6,029 nt of DNA from Oscillospiraceae bacterium (GTDB lineage: Bacteria > Bacillota > Clostridia > Oscillospirales > Oscillospiraceae), in assembly GCA_016287555.1 (NCBI GenBank), contig JAEFAK010000115.1:1-6029 (forward strand), in the 5' to 3' direction. Under the pieces are notes generated by a model. It was not told the DNA's origin. It ran no database searches and saw nothing but the letters and a program-made list of their open reading frames with translations. Positions 1 to 6,029 of the stretch are shown piece by piece (the first letter of the stretch is position 1; every line of letters starts with the position of its first letter). The position numbers and the translations under genes were made by a program.

Positions 1-685
1 AGCCGCTGTCGATGATGGCCTTCTGGAAAAGGCCCTCGTTATCTGGGCAGGCGAGCTGGGCGCAGACGCTGCCGCCGCCGGCGGACTGGCCGCCTATGGT
101 GATGTTGTCCGGGTCGCCGCCGAAGGCCGCGATGTTGCGCTTGCACCAGCGCGTGGCGTACTGCTGGTCGAGGTTGCCGAAGTTGGTCGGGTCGCCCGGC
201 TGCACGGCCGTGAGCTGCGGATGGGCGAGGAAGCCGAAGATATTCAGGCGGTAGCAGACCGTCACGACGACGATGCCGCGGCGGGCGATGCGCTCGCCGT
301 CAAACTCCATCTCGGGCGGATAGCCGACCTGCAGGCCGCCGCCGAAGTACCATACGAAGACGGGCAGCTTCTCATCCGGGCTCTTTGCGGGCGTCCAGAT
401 ATTGAGATAGAGGCAGTCCTCGCTCATGGGGATGGCGGGATCGACGTGCCATTCGCGGGTATAGATGTCGTTCGGGTCGAGGCCGGGCGTCGTCTGCATG
501 GCGATGGGCGCGAACTCCGCGCAGACCTTCTCCCCCTCCCAGGGCCGGACGGGCTGCGGAGCGCGCCAGCGGAGATTTCCGACCGGAGGCGCGGCATAGG
601 GCACGCCCTTGAAAACCGTTACGCGCGGATCGGCCGCGGGGATGCCGCGGATCGCGCCGCCTTCAACTGTCGCTTTGCGGATCAT
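1..685 (-). CDS. Type-B carboxylesterase (COesterase family), N-terminal 228 residues, 3' end outside window
   Basis: Serine esterase of the alpha/beta-hydrolase fold. The frame starts at ATG 685 and stays open to the left edge, so about 228 of an expected 480-550 residues are visible. Landmarks: FKGVPYAAPPVGNLRWRAP at 25-43 (family opening), SEDCLYLNIWTP at 88-99 (carboxylesterase type-B signature 2), oxyanion-hole glycines G115-G117 in WYFGGGLQVG, AAFGGDP at 187-193 and the nucleophile elbow GGQSAGGGSV at 198-207 with S201 as nucleophile. The acid and histidine of the triad lie outside the window. The elbow has Gln where the consensus GESAG has Glu, and the oxyanion motif has Phe where HGGG is usual. 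No signal peptide, so probably cytoplasmic. Following the beta-xylosidase by 24 nt, it may remove acetyl or feruloyl groups from imported xylo-oligosaccharides; this is inference, as the family's substrates are diverse. Isoleucine is coded almost only by ATC here, whereas the neighbouring genes use ATA more often. Confidence 0.92.
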   Translation of the reverse strand, partial: MIRKATVEGGAIRGIPAADPRVTVFKGVPYAAPPVGNLRWRAPQPVRPWEGEKVCAEFAPIAMQTTPGLDPNDIYTREWHVDPAIPMSEDCLYLNIWTPAKSPDEKLPVFVWYFGGGLQVGYPPEMEFDGERIARRGIVVVTVCYRLNIFGFLAHPQLTAVQPGDPTNFGNLDQQYATRWCKRNIAAFGGDPDNITIGGQSAGGGSVCAQLACPDNEGLFQKAIIDSG

Positions 686-698
686 GATCATTCCTCCT
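686..698 (-). promoter_or_regulatory. Ribosome binding site that decides the esterase start
   Basis: Minus-strand AGGAGG (698-693) is followed by two in-frame ATGs, at 691 (only one base away) and 685 (seven bases away), in the string ATGATCATG. Spacing makes ATG 685 the likely start, giving MIRKATVEGG, which fits the family N-terminus. Confidence 0.8.
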
Positions 699-709
699 GT
701 ATGTTTATT

Positions 710-2692
710 TTATTTTATCAGCTTGATCCTGCCGGATGGAGCCGCGAACGGCCCGGGGAGCGCCTCGCCCTCGCGGCGGGCGCCGAAATAGTCCGTATCA
801 AAGGCTATGGGGCTGCCGTCGGGCGCCTCGAAGCGCTGCTCCGGCTCGAACGCCTCGCCGAGCGTCTCCGTCGAGACCGGGGCGACGAGGAGCTCCGGCA
901 TGCGGTCGAAAATGTCCGTGACGAGCTCGCCGTCCGCGTACTCCAGCTTCACGGGGCCGTCGACGACGGCATAGTCCCGCTCGGCCGAGCAGGGCTTCGC
1001 GCCGCCGAAATAGACGTTGCCGCCCGTATACACGGGAAGCGGCTTATAATAGCAGTCGCGGTCGCGCGGGAGGCCGCCGGCGAACATGGCGAAGTATTCC
1101 TCCGGCGTCGGCCAGCCCTCGTAGGCTATCGTCCCGGCGGGCTTGCCGGTATCCTTTTCAATGCCCTGCGCGCGGCAGTATTCCCGCACGCTCTCGAGGC
1201 CGCGGCCCTGCTCGACGAAGATATTGCCGAAAAAGCGCGCGTCGCCGTGGTGTATGGTCATGAAGCCCGCGACGGTCGTCGAATGGGGCATGTGATAGGG
1301 CGTGTAGCGCGGGTTCGGGAGGGTCGGCGCGCCGTTGTCCGTACCGACGCCGACGAAGGTGAACGAGCCCGCGATAAGGTTGTGCACGAAGGCGAGCCCC
1401 TGCGTGCTGAGGCGGCAGGCCAGCGGCGTGAGGAAGACGTTGTCGTCAATGAGGGTCGGCCCGTGGGAGACCTCGACGAACATATCCTCGCCGAGGGCGA
1501 TGTCGGTCATGATCCCGACGCCCGCGGGGGTCATATTGTCATGGAAGAGATTCTGCGTGACGCGCGTGCCCTGTGCCTGCCAGTCGAGCCAGAGGCCGCG
1601 CGTGCAGTCGTGGATATGGTTGCGGCGGATGACGACGTCGATGGCGGCGTGCATCTTTATCCCGCCTATCTCCGCGCCCGCGAGGTCCTGCTTGTTGTTG
1701 ATATGGTGGATGTGGTTATCCTCGATGACGGAGAAGACGCCGCCGAGGTGCCCGACGATGCCCGTCTGCCCGCAGTCATGGATATTGCAGCGGCGGACGG
1801 TGTGCGAGCCGACGGTATCCCTGCTCCAGCCCTCGGCCTGCGCCTGACAGATGGCGTCGCGCTCGGTCTGCGTCCCGTCCTTGAGGTACTTCGTCGTCCA
1901 CTTGTTCTCGTTATTCGGCTGGAGGTACTTGCCGAGGGAGACGCCGCAGCAGCGCGAGCCGGATATCTCGCAGTCCTCGATGACCCAGCCCTTGGACCAG
2001 TGCGGGGCGACCATGCCGTCCTGAAAGGCGGTCGGCGGAGCCCACGTCGTCGCCGCGCGGCGGATATCGAAGCCGCGGACGGTGATGTAGTTGACGCCCG
2101 TCGCCTCCGGGGAGAAGCAGTTGCGCCGGACGGTCATCTCGACCTCGTGCTCGTTCGGGTCCGCGCCGCGGAAGGAGGCGTAGAAGACCGTGTCTCTCCC
2201 TCTCTGCTCGCTGTACCAGCGCATGAGGCTGCGCTCGCCCTCCCAGGAATAGGGGCTGAGCTTCGGGGAGCGCACGCCCTCGAGGTCCGTCGCCTCATAC
2301 ATGGCGGCCCCGTCGAAGAACAGTTCGCCCGTATGGTATGCGTCGCGCGACCAGTACCAGTCGCCCTTTATGACGGTCGTATAGGGGTTATAGTCCCCGA
2401 AGATCTCGTTCGGGACGCGGGCGCTCCAGACGCCGCCTCCCTCGTCGGTCCAGCCCGTCAGGGGCTCGGCGCCGGTTATGACGGCGGCGAGCGGCTGAGC
2501 CGAAGCATAGACTATGGGCCTTGCTGCGGTGCCTCCGCGGGCAGGCCTTACCCATTCGCGGTATATGCCGGGCTCGACGACGATCTCGTCGCCCGGCGCG
2601 GCTATGCGCGCGGCGTCGCTTATCCTTGCAAAGGGGCTTGCGGCCGTCCCGCTCCCTCCGGCGGGAGCTCCGGCGCTGACATGATAGATCAT
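710..2692 (-). CDS. Beta-xylosidase, glycoside hydrolase family 120 (right-handed parallel beta-helix), 660 aa
   Basis: Predicted to release xylose from xylo-oligosaccharides with retention of configuration. The N-terminus (YHVS.., ASPFARISDAARIAAPGDEI, GIYREWV) is the usual opening of beta-helix carbohydrate enzymes. The rest matches my memory of XylC from Thermoanaerobacterium saccharolyticum (GH120) block by block: FGDYNPY at 98-104, WAPPTA at 217-222, WSKGWVIED at 232-240, GIVGHLGGVFS at 311-321, GIKMHAAIDV at 344-353, GLWLDWQAQGTR at 366-377, VEVSHGP at 406-412 and PHSTTVAGF at 469-477. Catalytic residues by correspondence with XylC D382 and E405: D370 (nucleophile) and E407 (acid/base). 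As in XylC, residues of about 77-200 probably form a beta-sandwich inserted into the helix domain. No signal peptide, so it likely acts in the cytoplasm on imported oligosaccharides. Some GH120 enzymes also cleave arabinosides, so side activity is possible. Start ATG is fixed by an AAAGGAG site eight bases upstream and by the family N-terminus. The spacing between the two catalytic residues is longer than in XylC (see findings). Confidence 0.92.
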   Translation of the reverse strand: MIYHVSAGAPAGGSGTAASPFARISDAARIAAPGDEIVVEPGIYREWVRPARGGTAARPIVYASAQPLAAVITGAEPLTGWTDEGGGVWSARVPNEIFGDYNPYTTVIKGDWYWSRDAYHTGELFFDGAAMYEATDLEGVRSPKLSPYSWEGERSLMRWYSEQRGRDTVFYASFRGADPNEHEVEMTVRRNCFSPEATGVNYITVRGFDIRRAATTWAPPTAFQDGMVAPHWSKGWVIEDCEISGSRCCGVSLGKYLQPNNENKWTTKYLKDGTQTERDAICQAQAEGWSRDTVGSHTVRRCNIHDCGQTGIVGHLGGVFSVIEDNHIHHINNKQDLAGAEIGGIKMHAAIDVVIRRNHIHDCTRGLWLDWQAQGTRVTQNLFHDNMTPAGVGIMTDIALGEDMFVEVSHGPTLIDDNVFLTPLACRLSTQGLAFVHNLIAGSFTFVGVGTDNGAPTLPNPRYTPYHMPHSTTVAGFMTIHHGDARFFGNIFVEQGRGLESVREYCRAQGIEKDTGKPAGTIAYEGWPTPEEYFAMFAGGLPRDRDCYYKPLPVYTGGNVYFGGAKPCSAERDYAVVDGPVKLEYADGELVTDIFDRMPELLVAPVSTETLGEAFEPEQRFEAPDGSPIAFDTDYFGARREGEALPGPFAAPSGRIKLIK

Positions 2693-2707
2693 AGGCTCGT
2701 CTCCTTT
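2693..2707 (-). promoter_or_regulatory. Ribosome binding site for the GH120 gene, overlapping the upstream stop codon
   Basis: Minus-strand AAAGGAG (2707-2701) lies eight bases before the ATG at 2692. Its first A is the last base of the upstream TGA stop (2709-2707), so ribosomes ending the zinc-ribbon protein stop on the site. This favours coupled translation of the two proteins. Confidence 0.8.
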
Positions 2708-4260
2708 CAGTCCGTTTCGATGAACGTCCCGTCCGAGGACAGGATATAGCGATTATGCTGCTTGTCCGTGGCTATCATGACGCCCCCGTCGACCGCCAGG
2801 CCGGTGAAGTCCTCGGGGGTCTTGACGCGCTTTGCCCTCTCCGTCCCGGAGATCCTGTAGGTGTCGCCGGTCGAGAGGTAATACAGGTCGCCCGTCAGCG
2901 GGTCGAAGCAGGGCCAGCTCCGGCAGTCGTCGCCGACGCGGGTCTGCTCGCCCTTCGGCGTGACGGCGATGACCTCATAATCATCGTTTACGTAGTATAC
3001 CAGCGCGCCGTCGGGAGAAACGATGACCATCTTCGGGTCCTCGATATCCTCCGCCAGCATGACGGGCTCGGCCTTTTTCGCGGTCGAGTCCGCAAGATAC
3101 CAGAGCTCGCCGCTCTCCGTTATCCACGCGGCGGAGCGCCCGAAGTTCGAGCACATGGAGAGGTCGACCTTGCCGGCGATCTTCTCCGTCTCGAGCCCGG
3201 AGGTAACGACGCGCAGGGCGTTTCCCGTCCTGTATATCGTCCCTGCGAAGGTCGGGCGGGCGAAGGTCTGGACTACGCCGCTATCCTCCTCGATCATCCG
3301 GGAGGAGGGCTCGCCCGTTACCGTGACGGGGACGTAGTCCGTCAGCTTCTCCGGCTCCGTGCCGCGCACGCTTATATAGGTCTTGCCCGCGGCGTTATCC
3401 CGGAAAACGGCCTCGTCGAGGGAAGCGTTGAAGTACACGCTGGCAAGGCCCTCCGAATCGCAGAGCTTGACAGTCTCGCCGTTTTTGCGGACGCAGAAGC
3501 GGTATCCGCTTTTCGTCTCCTTGAAGAAATATGCATATTTGCCCCCGTCGGATACGCCGGCGGGTATGCCGCTGTCGCCCAGCTCGGAGGGCTTTCCGCC
3601 CGTTATGAGATAGAGGTCGCCCCGGTCGGAGCAGAGCACCGTCTTCCCGTCGGGCGATATGACGGCGGTCGGGTCTTTGTTCTTATCCAGCTCGGCGAGC
3701 TCTGTCGTCTTGCCGGAGCGCACGTCGAAGCTGTATAAGGTCCCGTCGTCCTCTATCCAGACGGCCCTGCTCCCGTCGGCGCTGAGCGCGCAGGATAGTA
3801 TCTCCTTCCTGCTGACCCTGTTCGCGCCGGCCTTCGTGACGACGAAGAGCTCCTCGTCCGACTGCGAATACATTAGCAGCACGGACCTGTCAAAGGACAC
3901 GCCGCACAGCTTCCCGCCGTCTATCTCGCAGACGCGGCCTGAGCGCGAGTATACGATCTCGTCGCTATAGAAGTTGGTGAGCGCGTCGGGCGAATACGCG
4001 CCGCTCATCGCCGCGGTCTTCTTCCCGCCTTTCCCCGCGAGAACGAGCGCGAGGATGACGACGGCGAGGATGACGATGACTGCCGCCGCGGCTATGATCG
4101 CGACCAACTTATAGCTTTTCTTCTTCGCGGTGGTCTCCGGAACGGCCTCCGGCTCCGGCGCGGGCTCGGCAGGGACGGGGGCCTCCGGCATGGCGGCGCC
4201 GCATTCCGTGCAGAACCAGCTCCCGTCGGGGATCTCGCTCGAGCAAACGGGACATCTCAT
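2707..4260 (-). CDS. Zinc-ribbon, single-TM protein with beta-propeller-like repeat domain, function unknown, 517 aa
   Basis: I do not recognise a named family. Residues 1-22 form a compact zinc ribbon with four cysteines, C3/C6 and C17/C20 (CPVC and CTEC knuckles). A Pro/Glu/Ala-rich linker follows (about 24-44), then a basic KKKSYK patch and a hydrophobic helix at about 52-75. The remaining 440 residues carry degenerate repeats of the PD40/TolB-propeller kind: an SPDG- or SADG-like turn, a hydrophobic strand, then a D/G-containing hairpin and LY/VY strand, seen near 160-188, 202-222, 376-396, 415-438, 453-470 and 490-515. This suggests a five- to seven-bladed propeller. Zinc-ribbon proteins with one TM helix and a variable C-terminal domain are common in Clostridia. 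The usual topology would be ribbon inside, propeller outside, but basic residues flank the helix on both sides and the propeller holds nine cysteines, so orientation is uncertain. It lies 23 nt after galM and 14 nt before the xylosidase, implying co-transcription. A scaffold, sensor or envelope role is possible; none is shown. Confidence 0.85.
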   Translation of the reverse strand: MRCPVCSSEIPDGSWFCTECGAAMPEAPVPAEPAPEPEAVPETTAKKKSYKLVAIIAAAAVIVILAVVILALVLAGKGGKKTAAMSGAYSPDALTNFYSDEIVYSRSGRVCEIDGGKLCGVSFDRSVLLMYSQSDEELFVVTKAGANRVSRKEILSCALSADGSRAVWIEDDGTLYSFDVRSGKTTELAELDKNKDPTAVISPDGKTVLCSDRGDLYLITGGKPSELGDSGIPAGVSDGGKYAYFFKETKSGYRFCVRKNGETVKLCDSEGLASVYFNASLDEAVFRDNAAGKTYISVRGTEPEKLTDYVPVTVTGEPSSRMIEEDSGVVQTFARPTFAGTIYRTGNALRVVTSGLETEKIAGKVDLSMCSNFGRSAAWITESGELWYLADSTAKKAEPVMLAEDIEDPKMVIVSPDGALVYYVNDDYEVIAVTPKGEQTRVGDDCRSWPCFDPLTGDLYYLSTGDTYRISGTERAKRVKTPEDFTGLAVDGGVMIATDKQHNRYILSSDGTFIETD

Positions 4261-4275
4261 ATCTCTCTGCCTCCT
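4261..4275 (-). promoter_or_regulatory. Ribosome binding site for the zinc-ribbon protein gene
   Basis: On the minus strand AGGAGG (4275-4270) sits nine bases before the ATG at 4260. It fills most of the 23-nt gap after the galM stop (TAG, 4286-4284), leaving no room for a separate promoter in the gap. Confidence 0.8.
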
Positions 4276-4283
4276 GTTTTTCT

Positions 4284-5258
4284 CTATTTGACGGAGAATC
4301 TCCAGATAGTGACGTGCTCATATTTCTCCCCCGCGCGCAGAAGCGCCGAGGGAAACTCCGGCCTGTTGGGCGAGTCGGGGTAAAACTGCGTCTCGAGGCA
4401 GAGCCCCGCTCCCGGAGCGAGCGCGGCGCCGCCCTTTCCGCGCCGCGAGCTCATGGCCCCGCCCGTATAGAGCTGGAGCCCCGGCATCGTCGTCAGGACG
4501 GTCATCATTATCCCCGTCTTCGGCGACCAAAGCTCGGCGGCGGTCTTCAGCACGCCGGGCTCGCCGAGGACGAAGTTATGGTCGAAGCTGTCCGTGAACG
4601 GCCGCATTTCGCGCAGATCGAAGCGCGTCCCCCCGACGGGGACGACGCGCCCGGTCGGGATGAGCTCCGCGTCGGGCTCTGTATAGGCGTCGGAAAATAG
4701 GCGCAGCTCGTGCGCGGCGGCGCCGCCGCCTCCGGAGAGGTCGAAGTAGCTGTGGTTCGTCAGATTTACGACCGTGTCGCGGTCGGATACGGCGGTATAG
4801 GTGATCCTGACCTCGTTCTCGCCGAGCTCGTACTTTACGCCGACCTCCAGATCGCCGGGGAAGCCGTCCTCCATATGCGGCGAGAGGCGCGTCAGCTCGG
4901 CCTCGTTATCCGAGGCGTAAAAAGCGAATACGCGCTTATCGAAGCCCTCCCCGCCGTGGAGCGTGTTTTTCCCCTCGTTGGCGGTCAGGCGGTATTCATG
5001 TCCGCCGAGAGAAAACCTCGCGCCGGCTATCCTGTTGGCATAGCGGCCTACGGTCGCGCCGAAAAAGTCTCGCCCGGCCTCGTATTCGGCGACGGAGTCA
5101 TAGCCGAGCACGACGTCGACGGGCCTGCCCTCCCTGTCGGGGACGGTCAGGCTCTGCACGGCCGCGCCGAGGGAGATGAGCGTCAGGGAGATATCCCCGC
5201 GCCTGAGCGTCGCCCGCGCAATGTCCGCGCCGCCGGAGGTATAGCCGAAATGCTCCAT
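4284..5258 (-). CDS. galM: Aldose 1-epimerase (mutarotase), GalM family, 324 aa
   Basis: Interconverts alpha and beta anomers of aldoses such as glucose, galactose and xylose; cytoplasmic, with no signal peptide. Length is normal for the family (about 320-350). All landmarks are present: VGRYANRI at 70-77 (R76), NEGKNTLHGG at 94-103 (H101), NLTNHSYFDLSG at 165-176 (H169, the likely general acid), FDHNFV at 225-230 (D226), QLYTGG at 262-267 and CLETQFYPDSPN at 287-298 (E289, the likely general base). By family knowledge these match the R/H/H/D/E active-site set of Lactococcus GalM. The ATG at 5258 is set by AGGGAGG at 5266-5272, seven bases upstream inside the kinase gene. The start shares its A with the kinase stop (TGATG), suggesting translational coupling. 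Next to a xylulokinase and a beta-xylosidase, xylose is the likeliest substrate (inference); specificity cannot be read from the sequence. Confidence 0.95.
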   Translation of the reverse strand: MEHFGYTSGGADIARATLRRGDISLTLISLGAAVQSLTVPDREGRPVDVVLGYDSVAEYEAGRDFFGATVGRYANRIAGARFSLGGHEYRLTANEGKNTLHGGEGFDKRVFAFYASDNEAELTRLSPHMEDGFPGDLEVGVKYELGENEVRITYTAVSDRDTVVNLTNHSYFDLSGGGGAAAHELRLFSDAYTEPDAELIPTGRVVPVGGTRFDLREMRPFTDSFDHNFVLGEPGVLKTAAELWSPKTGIMMTVLTTMPGLQLYTGGAMSSRRGKGGAALAPGAGLCLETQFYPDSPNRPEFPSALLRAGEKYEHVTIWRFSVK

Positions 5259-6029
5259 CAGAGCGCCTCCCTGTAATCCGCGAGCGCGCCGAAGGCGTCC
5301 TTCAGCGCGGGGTAGAGCGATTCGTATATGGGGAATATCTTATCATAGGCCGCGGCGGCCGCGGGATCGGGCTCCGTCGCCTCGCCGCGGGTCACGCATC
5401 TGTCGCAGGCCGAGGGCAGATCGGGGAATATCCCCGCCGCGACGGCTCCGGTCAGCGCCGCGCCGAGCGCAGCGCCGGATTCGCCGAGCGTCCCCCTCAC
5501 GGGCACCTTATAGTTGTCCGCCAGCATCTGCCGCCAGAGGCCGCTCGCGCCGCCTCCGCAGGCGAGCATATCGTCCGCGCGCGCTCCGAGCGAGCGCAGG
5601 ATATCCAGGCACTGCCTCTGGGAAAACGCGACGCCCTCCATGAGCGCGCGCAGCATGTCATATTTGGTGTGTACCGCCGAGAGGCCGAAGAAGACGCCGC
5701 GGCAGCGCTCGTCGAGCACGGGGCTGCGCTCGCCGGAGACGTAGGGCAGGAAGATGAGCCCGCCCGCCCCGGGCGCGACCTCGGTGGCCTTCGCGTCAAG
5801 TATGGAATAGACGTTCCTGCCCGCGGCCTTCGCGGCGGCGTAATCCTCGCCGCAGAGGTTGGCGCGGAACCATTTGAGGCTCGCTCCGGCGGCGAGCGTG
5901 CAGCTCATGAGCGCCCACCCGCCGGGAACGGCGGAGCAGAACGTATGCACGCGGCCGGAGGGATCGATGCGCGGCGCGTCCGTATGCGCGTAGACGACGC
6001 CGGAGGTGCCGAGCGTCGTGAAGGCGGAG
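5258..6029 (-). CDS. xylB: Xylulokinase (FGGY carbohydrate kinase), C-terminal half, 5' end outside window
   Basis: Phosphorylates D-xylulose to D-xylulose 5-phosphate with ATP, feeding xylose into the pentose phosphate pathway; cytoplasmic. The frame is open to the window edge, giving 256 codons of a family usually about 500 residues long. Visible in order (fragment numbering): the LGTSGVV stretch near residues 6-12; HTDAPRIDPSGRVHTFC at about 15-31, typical of xylulokinases within FGGY; GERSPVLDERCRG at 99-111; and the ATP-site motif ACGGGASGLWRQ at 156-167. The GTG at 5950 that could pass for a start is an internal valine, since homology continues upstream of it. In E. coli XylB the catalytic aspartate (D233, from memory) lies just before the LGTSG stretch, so it would fall outside the window and cannot be checked. 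First gene of the visible operon; its stop overlaps the mutarotase start. Another FGGY kinase (e.g. for L-xylulose or ribulose) is less likely given the motif and the xylosidase nearby. Confidence 0.93.
   Translation of the reverse strand, partial: SAFTTLGTSGVVYAHTDAPRIDPSGRVHTFCSAVPGGWALMSCTLAAGASLKWFRANLCGEDYAAAKAAGRNVYSILDAKATEVAPGAGGLIFLPYVSGERSPVLDERCRGVFFGLSAVHTKYDMLRALMEGVAFSQRQCLDILRSLGARADDMLACGGGASGLWRQMLADNYKVPVRGTLGESGAALGAALTGAVAAGIFPDLPSACDRCVTRGEATEPDPAAAAAYDKIFPIYESLYPALKDAFGALADYREAL
5259..5272 (-). promoter_or_regulatory. Ribosome binding site for galM, inside the end of xylB
   Basis: On the minus strand AGGGAGG (5272-5266) is followed by seven bases and then the galM ATG. 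The site lies within the last codons of the kinase, and the two genes meet as TGATG, sharing one A. This supports start choice and termination-reinitiation coupling. Confidence 0.8.

Larger units (their letters stand above)
1..6029 (-). other. Xylo-oligosaccharide/xylose utilisation operon (partial at both ends)
   Basis: All five genes share one strand with junctions of -1, 23, 14 and 24 nt, and each internal start has a strong ribosome binding site. No hairpin followed by a T-run, and no convincing -35/-10 pair, is visible at any junction. The enzymes (kinase, mutarotase, GH120 xylosidase, esterase) form a consistent route from imported acylated xylo-oligosaccharides to xylulose 5-phosphate. 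Xylose isomerase, transporter and regulator are not in the window and may lie on either side. The grouping by function is inference from the assigned families. Confidence 0.8.

Noticed and set aside
2650..2680. Short GC-rich inverted pairing (CTCCGGCGGGAG-like) at the start of the xylosidase gene, considered as a hairpin regulator or terminator.
   Set aside because: It lies within codons for the conserved N-terminus (Ala-Gly-Gly-rich), has no following T-run, and such pairings are expected by chance at this GC level.
686..2709. Possible promoters, terminators or regulator operators in the intergenic gaps.
   Set aside because: The gaps are 14 and 24 nt and are mostly occupied by ribosome binding sites. 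No paired -35/-10 boxes, terminator hairpins or palindromic operators could be supported.
221..2749. An 842-codon open frame on the plus strand, longer than any minus-strand gene here.
   Set aside because: It runs exactly codon-on-codon antisense to the GH120 and esterase genes. It stays open because those genes avoid TTA, CTA and TCA codons, as expected at high GC. Its translation is Ala/Arg/Asp/Val-rich with no recognisable family, while the minus strand encodes clear conserved motifs.
2755..3738. A 327-codon plus-strand frame opposite the zinc-ribbon protein gene.
   Set aside because: Low-complexity antisense translation with no good ribosome binding site or family motif. The minus strand has a zinc ribbon, a membrane helix and repeats with a proper start.
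4710..5276. Plus-strand frame opposite the mutarotase gene.
   Set aside because: Antisense shadow of a gene with all GalM active-site motifs.
5258..5950. Treating the kinase as a complete 230-residue gene starting at GTG 5950.
   Set aside because: The frame and xylulokinase homology continue through 26 more codons to the window edge, and half the enzyme including the expected catalytic Asp would be missing. It is a gene cut by the window, not a short gene.

Overview
The window is one tightly packed, single-direction gene cluster on the minus strand. Transcription runs from high to low coordinates. It holds five protein-coding genes, two of them cut by the window edges, and almost no non-coding DNA: the four junctions are a 1-nt overlap and gaps of 23, 14 and 24 nt. 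High GC content with G/C-rich third codon positions, very strong AGGAGG-type ribosome binding sites, some use of the ATA isoleucine codon, and a short N-terminal zinc ribbon followed by a membrane anchor all suggest a high-GC anaerobic Firmicute (Clostridia, for example an Oscillospiraceae- or Christensenellales-like gut bacterium). The taxonomic guess is inference only.

Order in transcription direction: (1) 6029-5258, the C-terminal half of a xylulokinase (xylB-like, FGGY family), whose 5' half lies outside the window; (2) 5258-4284, an aldose 1-epimerase (galM family), sharing one base with the kinase stop; (3) 4260-2707, an unrecognised protein with an N-terminal zinc ribbon, one transmembrane helix and a beta-propeller-like repeat domain; (4) 2692-710, a beta-xylosidase of glycoside hydrolase family 120 (right-handed parallel beta-helix, related to XylC of Thermoanaerobacterium saccharolyticum); (5) 685-1, the N-terminal part of a type-B carboxylesterase, whose C-terminus lies outside the window.

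Four of the five genes fit one intracellular pathway. Imported, partly acylated xylo-oligosaccharides would be deacylated by the esterase and cut to xylose by the GH120 enzyme. The released beta-anomer would be interconverted by the mutarotase, isomerised by a xylose isomerase (not in the window), and phosphorylated by the kinase to xylulose 5-phosphate. None of the soluble enzymes shows a signal peptide, which agrees with a cytoplasmic route. The zinc-ribbon membrane protein is the outlier: its place between the mutarotase and the xylosidase suggests co-expression, but nothing in its sequence states a function.

No RNA gene, mobile element, CRISPR array, long repeat, promoter or terminator could be supported. 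I see no clear sign of a wholly new system. The items most worth a second look are the zinc-ribbon/propeller protein and the esterase with its altered catalytic motifs.
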